DNA from: CAZQGO01 sp964593065
GTDB taxonomy: Bacteria > Oederibacteriota > JAAXVQ01
DNA: 44,074 nt
Direction of reading: 5' to 3'
Assembly: GCA_964593065.1 (NCBI GenBank)
Contig: CAZQGO010000023.1
Coordinates: 1 to 44,074, forward strand
In this document: in pieces, positions 17,754-26,547 of the stretch
Numbering within the stretch: position 1 is the first letter of the stretch
How the letters are laid out: each line of letters begins with the position of its first letter
The notes under the pieces: model-generated
The model's input: the letters and a program-made list of their open reading frames with translations, nothing else
Told to the model about the DNA's origin: nothing
Database searches by the model: none
Made by a program: the position numbers and the translations under genes

Positions 17754-18968
17754 CTATTTTTTTCCGGCCGGCGAGGCGGGGAATACCCCGGCGAACAATT
17801 CTTGATACAGGGACAGCAGCCGGGACAACATGCTGGCGAAGCCAAACCGCGCGGCTTGGCGGATGGCCGCTTGTCCAAGTTTCTGCCGCCGGCGCGGTTG
17901 CCGCAGCAACGCAATCAGGGCCCGGGCCATCTGCGCCGGTTGCCGCGGGGGAACCAGCAGGCCGTCCTGCCCGTGCCGGATGGCTTCCCGGGCCCCACCG
18001 ACATCCGTGGCCACGATGGGCAAACCGGTGGCCTGCGCCTGGGCGAAGACGCACGGCAGCCCTTCCCAGAGAGCCGAATGGGCCAGCAGGTCCATGGCCT
18101 GCATCAGCCGGGGCACGTCCCGGCGCCAGCCGGTGAGCACGAAGCGCCCCTGGAGACCCAGGTCCTTGATTTGGGCTTCCACGTCCGCCCGCAGGCGTCC
18201 GTCCCCGACCAACAGGAACCGGGCCCGCGGAACCGCCGCGGCCACGCTGGCGGCAGTCGTCACGAAATCCAGGGGGGCTTTCTGCGGCTTTAAACAGGCT
18301 ACCATGCCGACTAACAGGGCGTCGTCCGGGAATCCGAATTCCGTCCGCACCGAATGCCGGACTTGGCCGCGGGCGGGAGAAAAGGACGTCAAATCGACGG
18401 CGGGAAAAATGACGGTGTATTGCCCCTCGGTGCCAATGCGTTGTTCCAGCCCCTTGTCGCGCGTGGCCCGCGAAACGGCGATCAAGGTGGTGGTGAAGCG
18501 GGCGGCCAGACGCTCCAGGAAAACATACACGGCCCGCACCCAGGAGTTTTGGTATTCGTGGAACGGCCAGCCGTGAACCGTGTGCAGGATGATGGGCACC
18601 CCGGCGCAGACTGCGGCCAAGCGCCCCAGGATTCCGGCCTTGGAACTGTGGGTATGCACCAGGTCAATGCGTTCCCGGCGCAGGAAGCGGATGAGGCGCA
18701 GCCAGGTCACGAGGTCCCAGCAAGGACGAACGGGATGCTTCAATGTGCGCCAGAAACGCACGTCGACCCCCGGCAGGCGACGGGCCTCGGGATCCAGAAG
18801 GCCGCCGCGCCCCGTGATCAGATACCCTTGATATTTTTTCCGGGGCAATGCGGCCAGGGTCTGCAGCGCCATTTGCTGCGCTCCCCCGAGTTCCAGCCGG
18901 GTAACGAGCGTCAAGCAGCGCCAGGGAGGCCGCCGCTCGGGTTTCCGACGGATGTTCACAGACGGCAT
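17754..18968 (-). CDS. GT4-family glycosyltransferase
   Basis: The 404-residue protein has two Rossmann domains of the GT-B fold. The N-terminal domain carries LELGGAQQMAL and DLVHTHSSKAG; the C-terminal domain carries LLVGDG, VLTGWRRDVPRLM and the nucleotide-sugar signature EGLPCVFAQAQATGLPIVATDVGG with its Glu. It should transfer a sugar from an activated donor during envelope glycan assembly; donor and acceptor cannot be read. GGGAG six bases upstream favours the ATG at 18968 over one at 19064. The gene diverges from the small RNA unit whose promoter begins 53 bp upstream. Confidence 0.88.
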   Translation of the reverse strand: MPSVNIRRKPERRPPWRCLTLVTRLELGGAQQMALQTLAALPRKKYQGYLITGRGGLLDPEARRLPGVDVRFWRTLKHPVRPCWDLVTWLRLIRFLRRERIDLVHTHSSKAGILGRLAAVCAGVPIILHTVHGWPFHEYQNSWVRAVYVFLERLAARFTTTLIAVSRATRDKGLEQRIGTEGQYTVIFPAVDLTSFSPARGQVRHSVRTEFGFPDDALLVGMVACLKPQKAPLDFVTTAASVAAAVPRARFLLVGDGRLRADVEAQIKDLGLQGRFVLTGWRRDVPRLMQAMDLLAHSALWEGLPCVFAQAQATGLPIVATDVGGAREAIRHGQDGLLVPPRQPAQMARALIALLRQPRRRQKLGQAAIRQAARFGFASMLSRLLSLYQELFAGVFPASPAGKK

Positions 18969-19020
18969 CGCATGCTCCCGGACGCCGGATCGTGCCGGCG
19001 GATTTCTTTCCACCCCGACC

Positions 19021-19048
19021 TTGACAGGATGGGGTGCCGTGCTATACT
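19021..19048 (+). promoter_or_regulatory. Near-consensus sigma-70 promoter
   Basis: TTGACA at 19021-19026 and TATACT at 19043-19048 are separated by 16 bp. This is the cleanest housekeeping-type promoter seen in the window. It points right, away from the glycosyltransferase gene, into a 140-bp stretch that does not code for protein. Expected transcription start is around 19055. Confidence 0.7.
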
Positions 19049-19054
19049 GAAAGT

Positions 19055-19191
19055 AGAGCGACATCGCCAGGGCTCAACCTCCCTAAAGAGGCTGTTCGAT
19101 CCTTTCATCGGACAAAAACAGCTGGCGATGGGAATCATTAGTGACGCCCGACCTTCCCGGCAGTATGGAAGTTTAGGGCGTCACGCTTTTT
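19055..19191 (+). ncRNA. Candidate stand-alone structured small RNA
   Basis: The stretch between the promoter at 19021 and a T-run at 19187-19191 folds well by eye. CATCGCCAG (19062-19070) pairs with CTGGCGATG (19122-19130). Inside, CCTC/GAGG forms one arm and GCTGTT/AACAGC, capped by CGAT/ATCG around CCTTTC, forms another, suggesting a three-way junction. A 10-base linker leads to the terminator hairpin. The next plus-strand gene is far away and the gene to the right is convergent, so this is not a leader. I compared it by eye with 6S, SRP RNA, tmRNA and GEMM motifs and saw no match. Ends are estimates. Confidence 0.6.
19141..19191 (+). terminator. Rho-independent terminator of the small RNA
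   Basis: GTGACGCCC (19141-19149) pairs perfectly with GGGCGTCAC (19176-19184), followed by GC and five T residues. An inner CTTCC/GGAAG pair extends the hairpin. This closes the small RNA unit. Confidence 0.7.
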
Positions 19192-19285
19192 CGGGCTAAA
19201 ATGAATCAAACCGGTTTCCCCCGCTTCGCCCCGCCTGCCCGAGCCGGGCGCTTGCCCGTCTGCACAGCCGAGCGCCGTTCACTCC

Positions 19286-20587
19286 CTAGCCCGCCGCCAA
19301 GGCGCGGGCGGCCCGGATGCCGGACAGAACGGCATCTTCCATCGCGGAATATTCCCACCCGCCCCAGCGCCCGATGCTCTGGATGCCGCGAGCTGCGAAG
19401 TACTCGAGCACGGTCCGGCGCGCGGCGGCGTAATCCCGGTTGAAAATCACGTAGGCCTGGGGCAGGTATTGCAGATGCTCGACGAGGACGGCGTCGCCCG
19501 GCCGCAGAATTCCGGCGAGGATCAGGTCCCGGCGAACCCGCCGGGACAAAGCACGCCGTTCTTTCCAGCCCGTTCCCTGCGGCAAGGCCACTTCCGCGTA
19601 CACGCTGCTGGTGCCGTCCGGGCCCACACGGCCGAAGTTGGAAGCGAACCCCACCCGGTAAAACACGTACTTCTTCTCCGGAAAATATAGCCAATGGGCC
19701 GCATGCACGCCGGGCCGTCCGATTCCCAGGTTCACCACCAGCACCGAATTACAGCGCAACCGCCGCCGGGCATCCCGTACGCGCTCCGGTACCCCCTCCG
19801 TCAAATCCACTAGGACCGGCAGGGGCAGGCTGCTGATCAAACACTTCCAGGCCACTTCCCCCTGCCCCTGGATGTGAACCGTACGCCGGCGCGGGTTGAT
19901 TCTTACCGCAGGAGCGTTCAGGCGGATGCGGGGAATCCTGGCGGCCAGGGCTTGGGGTAAAACCTCAATGCCGCCGCGCCGCGGATAGAGAAAGGAAGCG
20001 TTGTACCCGCCGCCGCCCGGAACATCCAGGAAGGCTCCCCGGATCGCGGTGGCCACATCCGGCACGGGCACGTAGCCGCCCATCCATTCCAGGGTCAGGT
20101 CTGCGGCTGGAACCGTCCAGAGCTTGCGGTTATACGGCTCAAAAAACAGGCGGGCCAAGGTGTTCCCGAAATTCATCCGCGCCCAGTCCGCGAAATTCCG
20201 CGGCGCGCGCCGTGCGGTGGCCGCGGCTTCCAGGTAATCCTGCAGGCAGGCCGCCTTGACCTCCGGGGGCAGTCCGAACGTATTGGCCTGGATGGGGTAG
20301 CGGACCTCGCGGCCCAGCAGGTGAATGCGCGCGTCCCGCGCGTGACGCCGGAATACGCCGGGACACCACTGCGCCGCGAGCCGCGCGATGCGGGGCGTGC
20401 GCGTATGCAGCAGGTGGCCGCTGCGATCGAAGGTGAAGCCCCGGACCCGGTCCGAGACGCACAGGCCGCCCACGCGGCCGGCGGCTTCGAAAACCGTGGT
20501 GGCGGGCCCGGCCTGGTAGGCGGCCGTCAATCCGGCCAAGCCCGCCCCCAGCACGACCAAGCCCTGATCCGCCCGGCAGCGCTTCAT
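19286..20587 (-). CDS. FAD-dependent oxidoreductase, UDP-galactopyranose mutase / amine-oxidase-like
   Basis: The 433-residue flavoprotein opens with the dinucleotide-binding motif VVLGAGLAGL, then EAAGRVGGL, and ends with GWEYSAMEDAVLSG, where the C-terminal FAD-contacting segment is expected. Overall order resembles UDP-galactopyranose mutase-like and protoporphyrinogen-oxidase-like proteins of polysaccharide clusters. Whether it makes galactofuranose cannot be told. The ATG at 20587 overlaps the stop of the upstream transferase (ATGA), which decides the start over an in-frame upstream codon. It is the last gene of its unit and converges on the small RNA. Confidence 0.8.
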   Translation of the reverse strand: MKRCRADQGLVVLGAGLAGLTAAYQAGPATTVFEAAGRVGGLCVSDRVRGFTFDRSGHLLHTRTPRIARLAAQWCPGVFRRHARDARIHLLGREVRYPIQANTFGLPPEVKAACLQDYLEAAATARRAPRNFADWARMNFGNTLARLFFEPYNRKLWTVPAADLTLEWMGGYVPVPDVATAIRGAFLDVPGGGGYNASFLYPRRGGIEVLPQALAARIPRIRLNAPAVRINPRRRTVHIQGQGEVAWKCLISSLPLPVLVDLTEGVPERVRDARRRLRCNSVLVVNLGIGRPGVHAAHWLYFPEKKYVFYRVGFASNFGRVGPDGTSSVYAEVALPQGTGWKERRALSRRVRRDLILAGILRPGDAVLVEHLQYLPQAYVIFNRDYAAARRTVLEYFAARGIQSIGRWGGWEYSAMEDAVLSGIRAARALAAG

Positions 20588-21591
20588 GTCCGGTCCATGA
20601 CGATGCCGCTCAAGCGTTCGGCCGCAAACAAGGCCAGGAGTCCCGCCCCCAGGTACAGGAGCAAGGACCAATTCTGCGGCAGAAAAATGGAGGCATAGGC
20701 GGCGGCCCCCAGGGCCGCACTGCCTCCCCACAGGACCAGTACGGTCTGCCGCCGCGACAAGCCCGCCCGGACCAGGCGCAAGGCGACATGATCCGGGCTC
20801 CCCCGGAACATGGACACGCCCCGGCGGTGCCGGATGAACATGATAAACAGGGTGTCGAAAATCGGCACGCCCAGAATCAGGACCGGGGCCAGAACGGCCA
20901 GTGAATTCACCTGGGAATAGCTTTCGCCCACCGCGACCGAGGACAGGACGAAGCCCAAAAGCAGGGCGCCGGTATCTCCCAGATAGATCCGGGCCCCGGG
21001 AAAATTAAAGGGCAGAAAACCCAGAACGGCGCCGCCCAGCGCGGCCACGATGAACATGTCGTTGGTTCTTCCGTTGTGGGCAGCGATCAGGAAAAACACG
21101 GCGGCGGCGATGGCGCTGACTCCTGCGGACAGCCCGTCCATGATGTCGATCAGGTTCATGGCGTTGGTGACGCCCACCACCCAAATTACGGTCAGGAGGG
21201 CGGAGAGCACCGGCGGATGGATGAACTGCAGGCGCATGTTGCAGGCAATGAGAATGAGTGCGGCCACGACCTGCCCCAGGAACTTGGTCTCCGGTTTCAA
21301 GGCGTGCTTGTCGTCCACCAGCCCCAGAAGCGTGATGAGTCCGCTTCCCGCTAAGACTCCGACCACGCCGACGATGGTGCCGTTCATCCAGAACTTCACG
21401 CCCGCCAGCGCGGCTCCGAACGCCACGGCCACGGCCAGGCCCCCGAGATAGGGGACGGGGCGTTCATGCCGTTTTAAACGCTGATCGGGATGGTCCAGCA
21501 TGCCCCAGCGCGCGGCCAGTTTGCCGGCGAAAGGCATGGCGGCCATGGCCAGGAGAAATGCCGCCGCGGCCGCGCACAGGCTGGGTATCAT
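20584..21591 (-). CDS. WecA/TagO/MraY-family undecaprenyl-phosphate sugar-phosphate transferase
   Basis: The 335-residue polytopic membrane protein should move a HexNAc-1-phosphate from UDP onto undecaprenyl phosphate and so start a lipid-linked glycan. Diagnostic motifs appear in order: HPDQRLKRHERPVPYLGG, GLVDDK (catalytic Asp pair), NLIDIMDGLSAG, ARIYLGDTGALLLG, and a C-terminal HRRGVSMFRGSPDH, the His-rich loop of the WecA branch. About ten hydrophobic segments are visible. Starts and stops overlap both neighbours by ATGA (21588-21591 and 20584-20587), so three genes are translationally coupled. Confidence 0.93.
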   Translation of the reverse strand: MIPSLCAAAAAFLLAMAAMPFAGKLAARWGMLDHPDQRLKRHERPVPYLGGLAVAVAFGAALAGVKFWMNGTIVGVVGVLAGSGLITLLGLVDDKHALKPETKFLGQVVAALILIACNMRLQFIHPPVLSALLTVIWVVGVTNAMNLIDIMDGLSAGVSAIAAAVFFLIAAHNGRTNDMFIVAALGGAVLGFLPFNFPGARIYLGDTGALLLGFVLSSVAVGESYSQVNSLAVLAPVLILGVPIFDTLFIMFIRHRRGVSMFRGSPDHVALRLVRAGLSRRQTVLVLWGGSAALGAAAYASIFLPQNWSLLLYLGAGLLALFAAERLSGIVMDRT

Positions 21592-22799
21592 CGGGACCTC
21601 TCCTCCCCGGGACGCTGCTCCAGGCGCTGATAGACGCGGGTCAAGGCCGCCACCGGCACCGACCAGTCGTAGTCGCGTTCCGCCAGGGCACGGGCGTTGC
21701 GCCGGAGGCGGTCGGCGAGGCCGGTATCCCGGCACAGCCGCACGACCTGGCGCGCAAAATCCACGGGGGCATCCGCCACGAGCAAATGCTCCTCCGGAAC
21801 GGCCCGCAGGTTTTCCGCCACCACGGGAGTGGCCACGACCGGCACCCCCGCGGCAAAGCTCTCAATCACCTTGAATTGTCTGCCGGCGGCCACGCGCAGC
21901 GGGCAGACGGCCACCCGGCTGGAATGGTAGAGGGGCTGCAAGTCCGGCTGGATGCCCAAAAACTCCGCGCCCGGGAAACGGCGCTGGCGCCGCCGGGGGG
22001 AGCCTGCGGGCAGGCGGCCCGCCACGTTGAAGACCGCTTTCGGCAGCTCGGCGCGGATCCGGGGCAGGGTCCGGCGGCAAAACTCCTCCAGGCTGCGCGC
22101 GTTGGGGGGGTACTGCGCGTTGCCCACGAACAGCACCCGGGGTTCCGCCGGCAGGTCATGCGCCGGCTGCCAGGCGCCCGTATCCACGCCGTTGCTTACC
22201 ACTTCCAGTTTCTGCGCCGCCCCCAGGGCATACAGGGCGTCGCGGTCCGCGGGCGCGGAAATGACGGCCGCATCAAACCGGCCGGCAGCCCAGACTTCGT
22301 AGCGGGCGATGGCCGCGGACTCGCGGGCCAGATAGCAACGCTTCCAGAACGGCTGGGCTTCCCGCCCCCGGGCTTGAAAATACCGCGTCAGCGCATCGGT
22401 GTAATCCAGTATCCTGAACCGCGCCGACGCCGCCAGGGCATAAGGCGCCATCCGCAGGCGATACGCATGCACGATTTCCACTCCGTGCCGTTTCACCTGT
22501 TGAGCCAACGCCCGGCGCATGGCGCCGGAAGAAAAGGCGGCCACGTTCAAGGGCAGCCGCGTGGGCCAGGCCGCCAGACTGTTGAGCAGAATGCGCCAGT
22601 GCGAAATGTCCACCGTCCGCACGCTGGCACAGAAAGGTGACAGCTGCTGCGCCTGCCGGCGCTCCTCCCGTGAACGCGCAAAACACAGCAAATGCAAACA
22701 GTGGCGCCGGGCCAAGGCCCGCAGGAGGTGATAGGACCTCTGCCGGTCCCCGTCCACGGGCGGATAGGGAACCAGCGGGGAAAGAAACAGAATATTCAT
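21588..22799 (-). CDS. GT4 glycosyltransferase, PEP-CTERM/XrtA-associated (TIGR03087-like)
   Basis: The 403-residue protein begins NILFLSPLVPYPPVDGDRQR and continues SYHLLRALARRH, closely resembling the sugar transferases found with exosortase/PEP-CTERM systems. A C-terminal GT-B signature includes LFVGNAQYPPN, ECP-like VCPLRVAAGRQFKVIESFAAGVPVVAT and the donor-binding region. The start at 22799 is chosen because homology begins there; upstream in-frame sequence is unlike protein. No exosortase or PEP-CTERM protein was found in the window, so association with that system is only by resemblance. Confidence 0.85.
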   Translation of the reverse strand: MNILFLSPLVPYPPVDGDRQRSYHLLRALARRHCLHLLCFARSREERRQAQQLSPFCASVRTVDISHWRILLNSLAAWPTRLPLNVAAFSSGAMRRALAQQVKRHGVEIVHAYRLRMAPYALAASARFRILDYTDALTRYFQARGREAQPFWKRCYLARESAAIARYEVWAAGRFDAAVISAPADRDALYALGAAQKLEVVSNGVDTGAWQPAHDLPAEPRVLFVGNAQYPPNARSLEEFCRRTLPRIRAELPKAVFNVAGRLPAGSPRRRQRRFPGAEFLGIQPDLQPLYHSSRVAVCPLRVAAGRQFKVIESFAAGVPVVATPVVAENLRAVPEEHLLVADAPVDFARQVVRLCRDTGLADRLRRNARALAERDYDWSVPVAALTRVYQRLEQRPGEERSR

Positions 22800-22900
22800 G
22801 CAGCATCCCTGGACAACCTGGCGATAACGAATAAGGGGATTATACTCATTTCGGACGCCAACGCCTAGGCAGAAATCCGGAACCAAGCCGGGCCGGGGAC

Positions 22901-23545
22901 CTAAAGGCGTTCCAGGCCTTTCCAGTCCGCCTCCAGCGGCGGCGCCTTGACCACGCCGAGCGTGAACCAGCCGAAGGCCTGCACGAAACGCGAACGCCAC
23001 CTGGACAAGCGCGATTCCTGCCACAGCTTGCGGGCTTCGGGCAGCGAGAAGGCCGTCCGGAATGCCGGCCGCAGTCCCGTGAGCCAGGACCGCTTCACGT
23101 CGCCCAGCAAGAGTGTCCCCTGCCAGGCCAGCACGCGCTCGAGTTCATTGAGCATGGCCAGGGGGGTCTCCACCGCGTGGAGCCTGTCCACGCTGACGAC
23201 CACGTTAAAAGAGGAATCCGCAAACAGCAGCGCCTGCACGTCCTCGGCTCTGAAACTTACGCGCCGGAACAGGTCCAGCTTGCGGACTGCGGCTTGGGCT
23301 TGGGCTAACAGCGGCTCGGACAGATCCACCCCAACCACGAAGGCCTGAGGAAAAGCCCGCGCCAGCTCGATGGCCGCCTCGCCGCTGCCGCAGCCCGCGT
23401 CGAGGATGCGTCCGCGCTTGAAGCCCGTCTCGGCCAGCACCCGGGCGAAAATCCTGCCCATGCGCCTCCGCCGCCTGGCTCCTGCGGCTGCTCGACCGCT
23501 GCCGGAAAGGTCCGACGTTTTCTTTCGTTTGCGGGTTCGGGTCAA
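22901..23545 (-). CDS. Class I SAM-dependent methyltransferase
   Basis: The 214-residue protein has motif I ILDAGCGSGEAA, an acidic VGVDLSEPLL at strand 2, RAEDVQALLFADSSFNVVVS, and a strand-4 region, the usual small-molecule methyltransferase core. Substrate unknown; a glycan or lipid of the adjacent cluster is possible. A longer frame starts at 23647, but a perfect TATAAT lies inside it at 23596-23591 and AGAGGA precedes a TTG at 23545, so I use the TTG. The basic, low-complexity N-terminus (TRTRKRKK) is odd. Confidence 0.75.
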   Translation of the reverse strand: MTRTRKRKKTSDLSGSGRAAAGARRRRRMGRIFARVLAETGFKRGRILDAGCGSGEAAIELARAFPQAFVVGVDLSEPLLAQAQAAVRKLDLFRRVSFRAEDVQALLFADSSFNVVVSVDRLHAVETPLAMLNELERVLAWQGTLLLGDVKRSWLTGLRPAFRTAFSLPEARKLWQESRLSRWRSRFVQAFGWFTLGVVKAPPLEADWKGLERL

Positions 23546-23590
23546 GGCAACGTCCTCTGTCAAGGCAGACAAAATGATAGGATCGTGTGG

Positions 23591-23596
23591 ATTATA
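23591..23596 (-). promoter_or_regulatory. Consensus -10 box for the methyltransferase/polysaccharide genes
   Basis: TATAAT reads leftward at 23596-23591, about 46 bases before the chosen TTG start. A recognisable -35 is weak (TGGCTT at 17-bp spacing). It would separate the glycan genes from the copper operon that ends at 23687. Confidence 0.45.
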
Positions 23597-23686
23597 CCCG
23601 CTTTTTTCCAGGCAAGCCACGAAGAATTTTGCTTCCGGGGGGTCCAAAACCAGTGCGGGAAAAAGGCGTGCGCGGTCAGAACGGAA

Positions 23687-25936
23687 TCAGGCGCCGATGG
23701 TTTCGGGCAATTTGATCAACCTGGCATTGAAAGCCACGATCACGGTGCTCAGCGACATCAGCACCGCCCCGGCGGCGGGCCCGAGCAGGATGCCCAGAGG
23801 AAACAGCACGCCGGCGGCCAGGGGAATGGCGAAGGCGTTGTAGCCCGTGGCCCAGGCCAGGTTTTGAGCCATTTTCCGGAACGTGGCCCGGGCCAGGCCG
23901 ATCAGGGCCAGCACGTCCCGGGGATCGTTCCTGACCAGGATGATGTCCGCGGTTTCCACGGCCACGTCCGTGCCCGCGCCGATGGCGATGCCCACATCCG
24001 CCTGCGCCAGGGCCGGCGCGTCATTGACGCCGTCCCCGGTCATGGCCACGACCAGGCCCCGGCTCTGCACTTCTTTGATTTTAGCCGCTTTTTCCCCGGG
24101 CAGCACTTCCGCGAACACTTCGTCCAAGCCCAGCTCGCCCGCCACCCACCGGGCCACGGCCTGGTTGTCTCCGGTCAGCATCAGGGTCCGTATCCCCAGT
24201 TGCTTCAAGGACGCCACCGCTTCCTTGGATTCGTGCCGGATCATGTCCGCCAAGGCCACGGCTCCCCGCACCTTGCCTTCCACCACCACGTAAACCACGG
24301 TTTTGCCCTGGTTTTTCAATTCTTCCAGCCTGGGATCCGCGACCTCCAGGCCGTGCTCCCGTAAGAATCCCGGACTGACCACTTTGACTTCGCGGCCGGC
24401 GACTTTTCCCTGGGCGCCCTTGCCCGGGATGGCCTTGAAATCGTCCACCCCGGCGGCTTGGGGAACCGCCCTTACGATTCCGCGCGCGATCGGATGTTCG
24501 GAATGGGACTCCACGGCGGCCGCCAGGGCGAGAAGCTCCCCGGAAGCCAGTTCCCGGCTGAAGGTCAGGGTATCCGTGACCCCGAAGCGTCCCTGCGTCA
24601 GGGTGCCGGTCTTGTCGAAAACCACGGCCTGGATGTCGCGCGCCCGCTCGAAGGCGGACCGGTTTCGAATCAGCAGGCCCCGCGCCGCGGCCAGGGAGGT
24701 GGATACCGCCACCACCAGGGGCACCGCCAGGCCCAGGGCGTGGGGGCAGGTGATGACCATGACCGTTACGGTCCGTTCCAACGCGAAGGCGAGGTCGCGG
24801 TGCAGGACGGCCAGCCAGACGAGAAGGGTGAGCAGGCCTCCGCCCAGGGCGATCCCGGTCAGCCATACGGCCGCACGGTTCGCGAGGTCCTGGGTCCTGG
24901 ATTTGCTCTCCTGGGCCTGCCGCACCAAGTCGATCATTTGGGAGAGAAAAGAATCCTTGCCGGTTTTGGCGATCTCCACGGTCAGCGAGCCTTCGCCGTT
25001 GATCGCCCCGCCGATGACTTTGGACCCGGGTTTTTTGGATACGGGGTTGGATTCGCCGGTCAGCATGGCTTCGTTGACGGCGCTCGCGCCCTCCACCACT
25101 TCGCCGTCCGCCGGAATTTTTTCTCCGGGCTTCACGAGAACGCGGTCATGCACGCGCAGGGCGCCTAACGGCACGTCGCGCACGCCGCCGTCCGGCAGCA
25201 CCTGATGCGCCTCGGCCGGCATGAGCCGGGCCAGCTCTTCCAGGGCCCGGGAAGCGCCCAGGACGGATTTCATCTCGATCCAGTGGCCGAGCAGCATGAT
25301 GTCGATCAGGGTGGCCAGTTCCCAGAAAAAAATCTTGCCGCTTAATCCAAAGACCACGAGGGAGCTGTACCCGTAGGCGGTGGCAATGGCCAGCGCGATG
25401 AGGGTCATCATGCCGGGTTGCCGCTGGCGCAGTTCGCCGAACATGCCCGCGAGAAAAGGCCAGCCGCCGTAAAAAAACACCAGCGAGGACAGGCCGAACA
25501 GCGAGTAGGTCTCGCCCGCGAAGCGGAAGGCATTCCCCAGGCCCAGGAATCCCCGGATCAGCGGCGACAGGGCGAGCACCGGCAGGGTCAGGGCCAGGGA
25601 GACCCAGAACCTGCTCCGGAAATCGGCGATCATGTGGGCGTGGTGGGCGGCATGACCGCCGCCTTGCGCCGGATGTCCCGCGTGTCCCATGTGCTTCATG
25701 TGGCCGGCGTGCTCCGCCTGCCCGCCGTGGTCCAGGTGAGCGCCGTGCCCGGCATGATCCATGCCCCCGCCCCCCGCGTGGGCTTCATGCTCCCGATGCC
25801 CGTTGTGATCCATGAGAGCGCCAGGCCCGGTATGATTCAAGCCCGCTGGGCCGGCTTTGAGGCCCGGGAGGCCACCCGGACTCTTCAGGCTGTGTTCGTG
25901 ATGATGCTGCGAATGATCGTCCGCAGGCATGCGCAT
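23687..25936 (-). CDS. copB: P1B-type copper-translocating ATPase, CopB-like, with His-rich N-terminus
   Basis: The 749-residue pump exports copper (CopB class, Cu2+ or Cu+/Ag+) from the cytoplasm using ATP. Residues 1-100 are extremely His-rich (HQHHHEH-type and DHxGH repeats) instead of the Cys-based domains of CopA. The transmembrane site is CPH (in ITCPHALGLAVPL), diagnostic for the P1B-3 branch. Catalytic motifs are TGES, DKTGTLTQG with the phosphorylated Asp, SEHPIARGI, LTGDNQAVA and GDGVNDAPAL. AGAGGAGA before the ATG at 25936 rules out a longer start. It is the last gene of the copper operon, 19 bp after hemerythrin. Confidence 0.95.
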   Translation of the reverse strand: MRMPADDHSQHHHEHSLKSPGGLPGLKAGPAGLNHTGPGALMDHNGHREHEAHAGGGGMDHAGHGAHLDHGGQAEHAGHMKHMGHAGHPAQGGGHAAHHAHMIADFRSRFWVSLALTLPVLALSPLIRGFLGLGNAFRFAGETYSLFGLSSLVFFYGGWPFLAGMFGELRQRQPGMMTLIALAIATAYGYSSLVVFGLSGKIFFWELATLIDIMLLGHWIEMKSVLGASRALEELARLMPAEAHQVLPDGGVRDVPLGALRVHDRVLVKPGEKIPADGEVVEGASAVNEAMLTGESNPVSKKPGSKVIGGAINGEGSLTVEIAKTGKDSFLSQMIDLVRQAQESKSRTQDLANRAAVWLTGIALGGGLLTLLVWLAVLHRDLAFALERTVTVMVITCPHALGLAVPLVVAVSTSLAAARGLLIRNRSAFERARDIQAVVFDKTGTLTQGRFGVTDTLTFSRELASGELLALAAAVESHSEHPIARGIVRAVPQAAGVDDFKAIPGKGAQGKVAGREVKVVSPGFLREHGLEVADPRLEELKNQGKTVVYVVVEGKVRGAVALADMIRHESKEAVASLKQLGIRTLMLTGDNQAVARWVAGELGLDEVFAEVLPGEKAAKIKEVQSRGLVVAMTGDGVNDAPALAQADVGIAIGAGTDVAVETADIILVRNDPRDVLALIGLARATFRKMAQNLAWATGYNAFAIPLAAGVLFPLGILLGPAAGAVLMSLSTVIVAFNARLIKLPETIGA

Positions 25937-25955
25937 GCTCTCCTCTTTCAGGCGG

Positions 25956-26519
25956 TCAGACTCCCGGCGGCACAGGAGCGGTCCCGGCGGCTTCCATTTC
26001 CTGAACCAAGTGGCGGTATTTTTCATGGATCAGCTGCCGGTCGAAGTCATACCCGGCTTCCAGCAGGGCGTCTTTTTCCGCCTGGCTGAAATACTCCATG
26101 ACCGGCAGGAAGAAATGCTTGTCTTCCTTCTCGATGTGGCGGGGATAAAACTCGACCAGCTCCCCCAGCAGGCGCCGGAGTGTATCCAGCGCCGCGGTCT
26201 CTCCGGACGCGTACTGCTTCCGGGCTTGGACCAAGGAGCCGACCGTCTTCCGCCCCCAGGCATGCTCCCGAATCAGTTCCTCCAGAATGCGTTTGAGCTC
26301 CGGCGTCAGGTTTTTTTCCCGCAGGGCCTTGAAGAGGATGTCCTCTTCCTTACCGTGATGGCAGCGATCCGCGTAGGTGCGGATGAAGTCCACGGCCGCG
26401 TCCAGGAATTCCACGTCCGCCCGGCCCGTCTCTTCGAGGCGCGCCAATTCCCTGGCCATTAATTGGATCATGCGTTCGATCCAGCGGTGTTCGATCATCA
26501 AGGGTCCGATCGGCATCAT
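25956..26519 (-). CDS. Hemerythrin HHE domain protein
   Basis: The 187-residue helical protein carries the spaced His/Glu ligands of a di-iron hemerythrin: EHRW near residue 10, DRCHHGKEED near 50, EHAWGR near 86, and YPRHIEKEDKHFF near 125. Such proteins bind oxygen, nitric oxide or peroxide, or sense them. GGAGGG precedes the ATG. It sits between the YHS-domain protein and copB in the same operon, so it may protect against copper-driven redox damage or report oxygen to the operon (inference). Confidence 0.9.
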   Translation of the reverse strand: MMPIGPLMIEHRWIERMIQLMARELARLEETGRADVEFLDAAVDFIRTYADRCHHGKEEDILFKALREKNLTPELKRILEELIREHAWGRKTVGSLVQARKQYASGETAALDTLRRLLGELVEFYPRHIEKEDKHFFLPVMEYFSQAEKDALLEAGYDFDRQLIHEKYRHLVQEMEAAGTAPVPPGV

Positions 26520-26547
26520 GGCAATCCCTCCCTGTTCAACCTCCTGC

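Noticed and set aside
19055..19191. 6S, SRP or tmRNA identity for the small RNA
   Set aside because: No long bubbled rod of 6S, no SRP apical GGAAGCAG-type loop and no tRNA-like ends.
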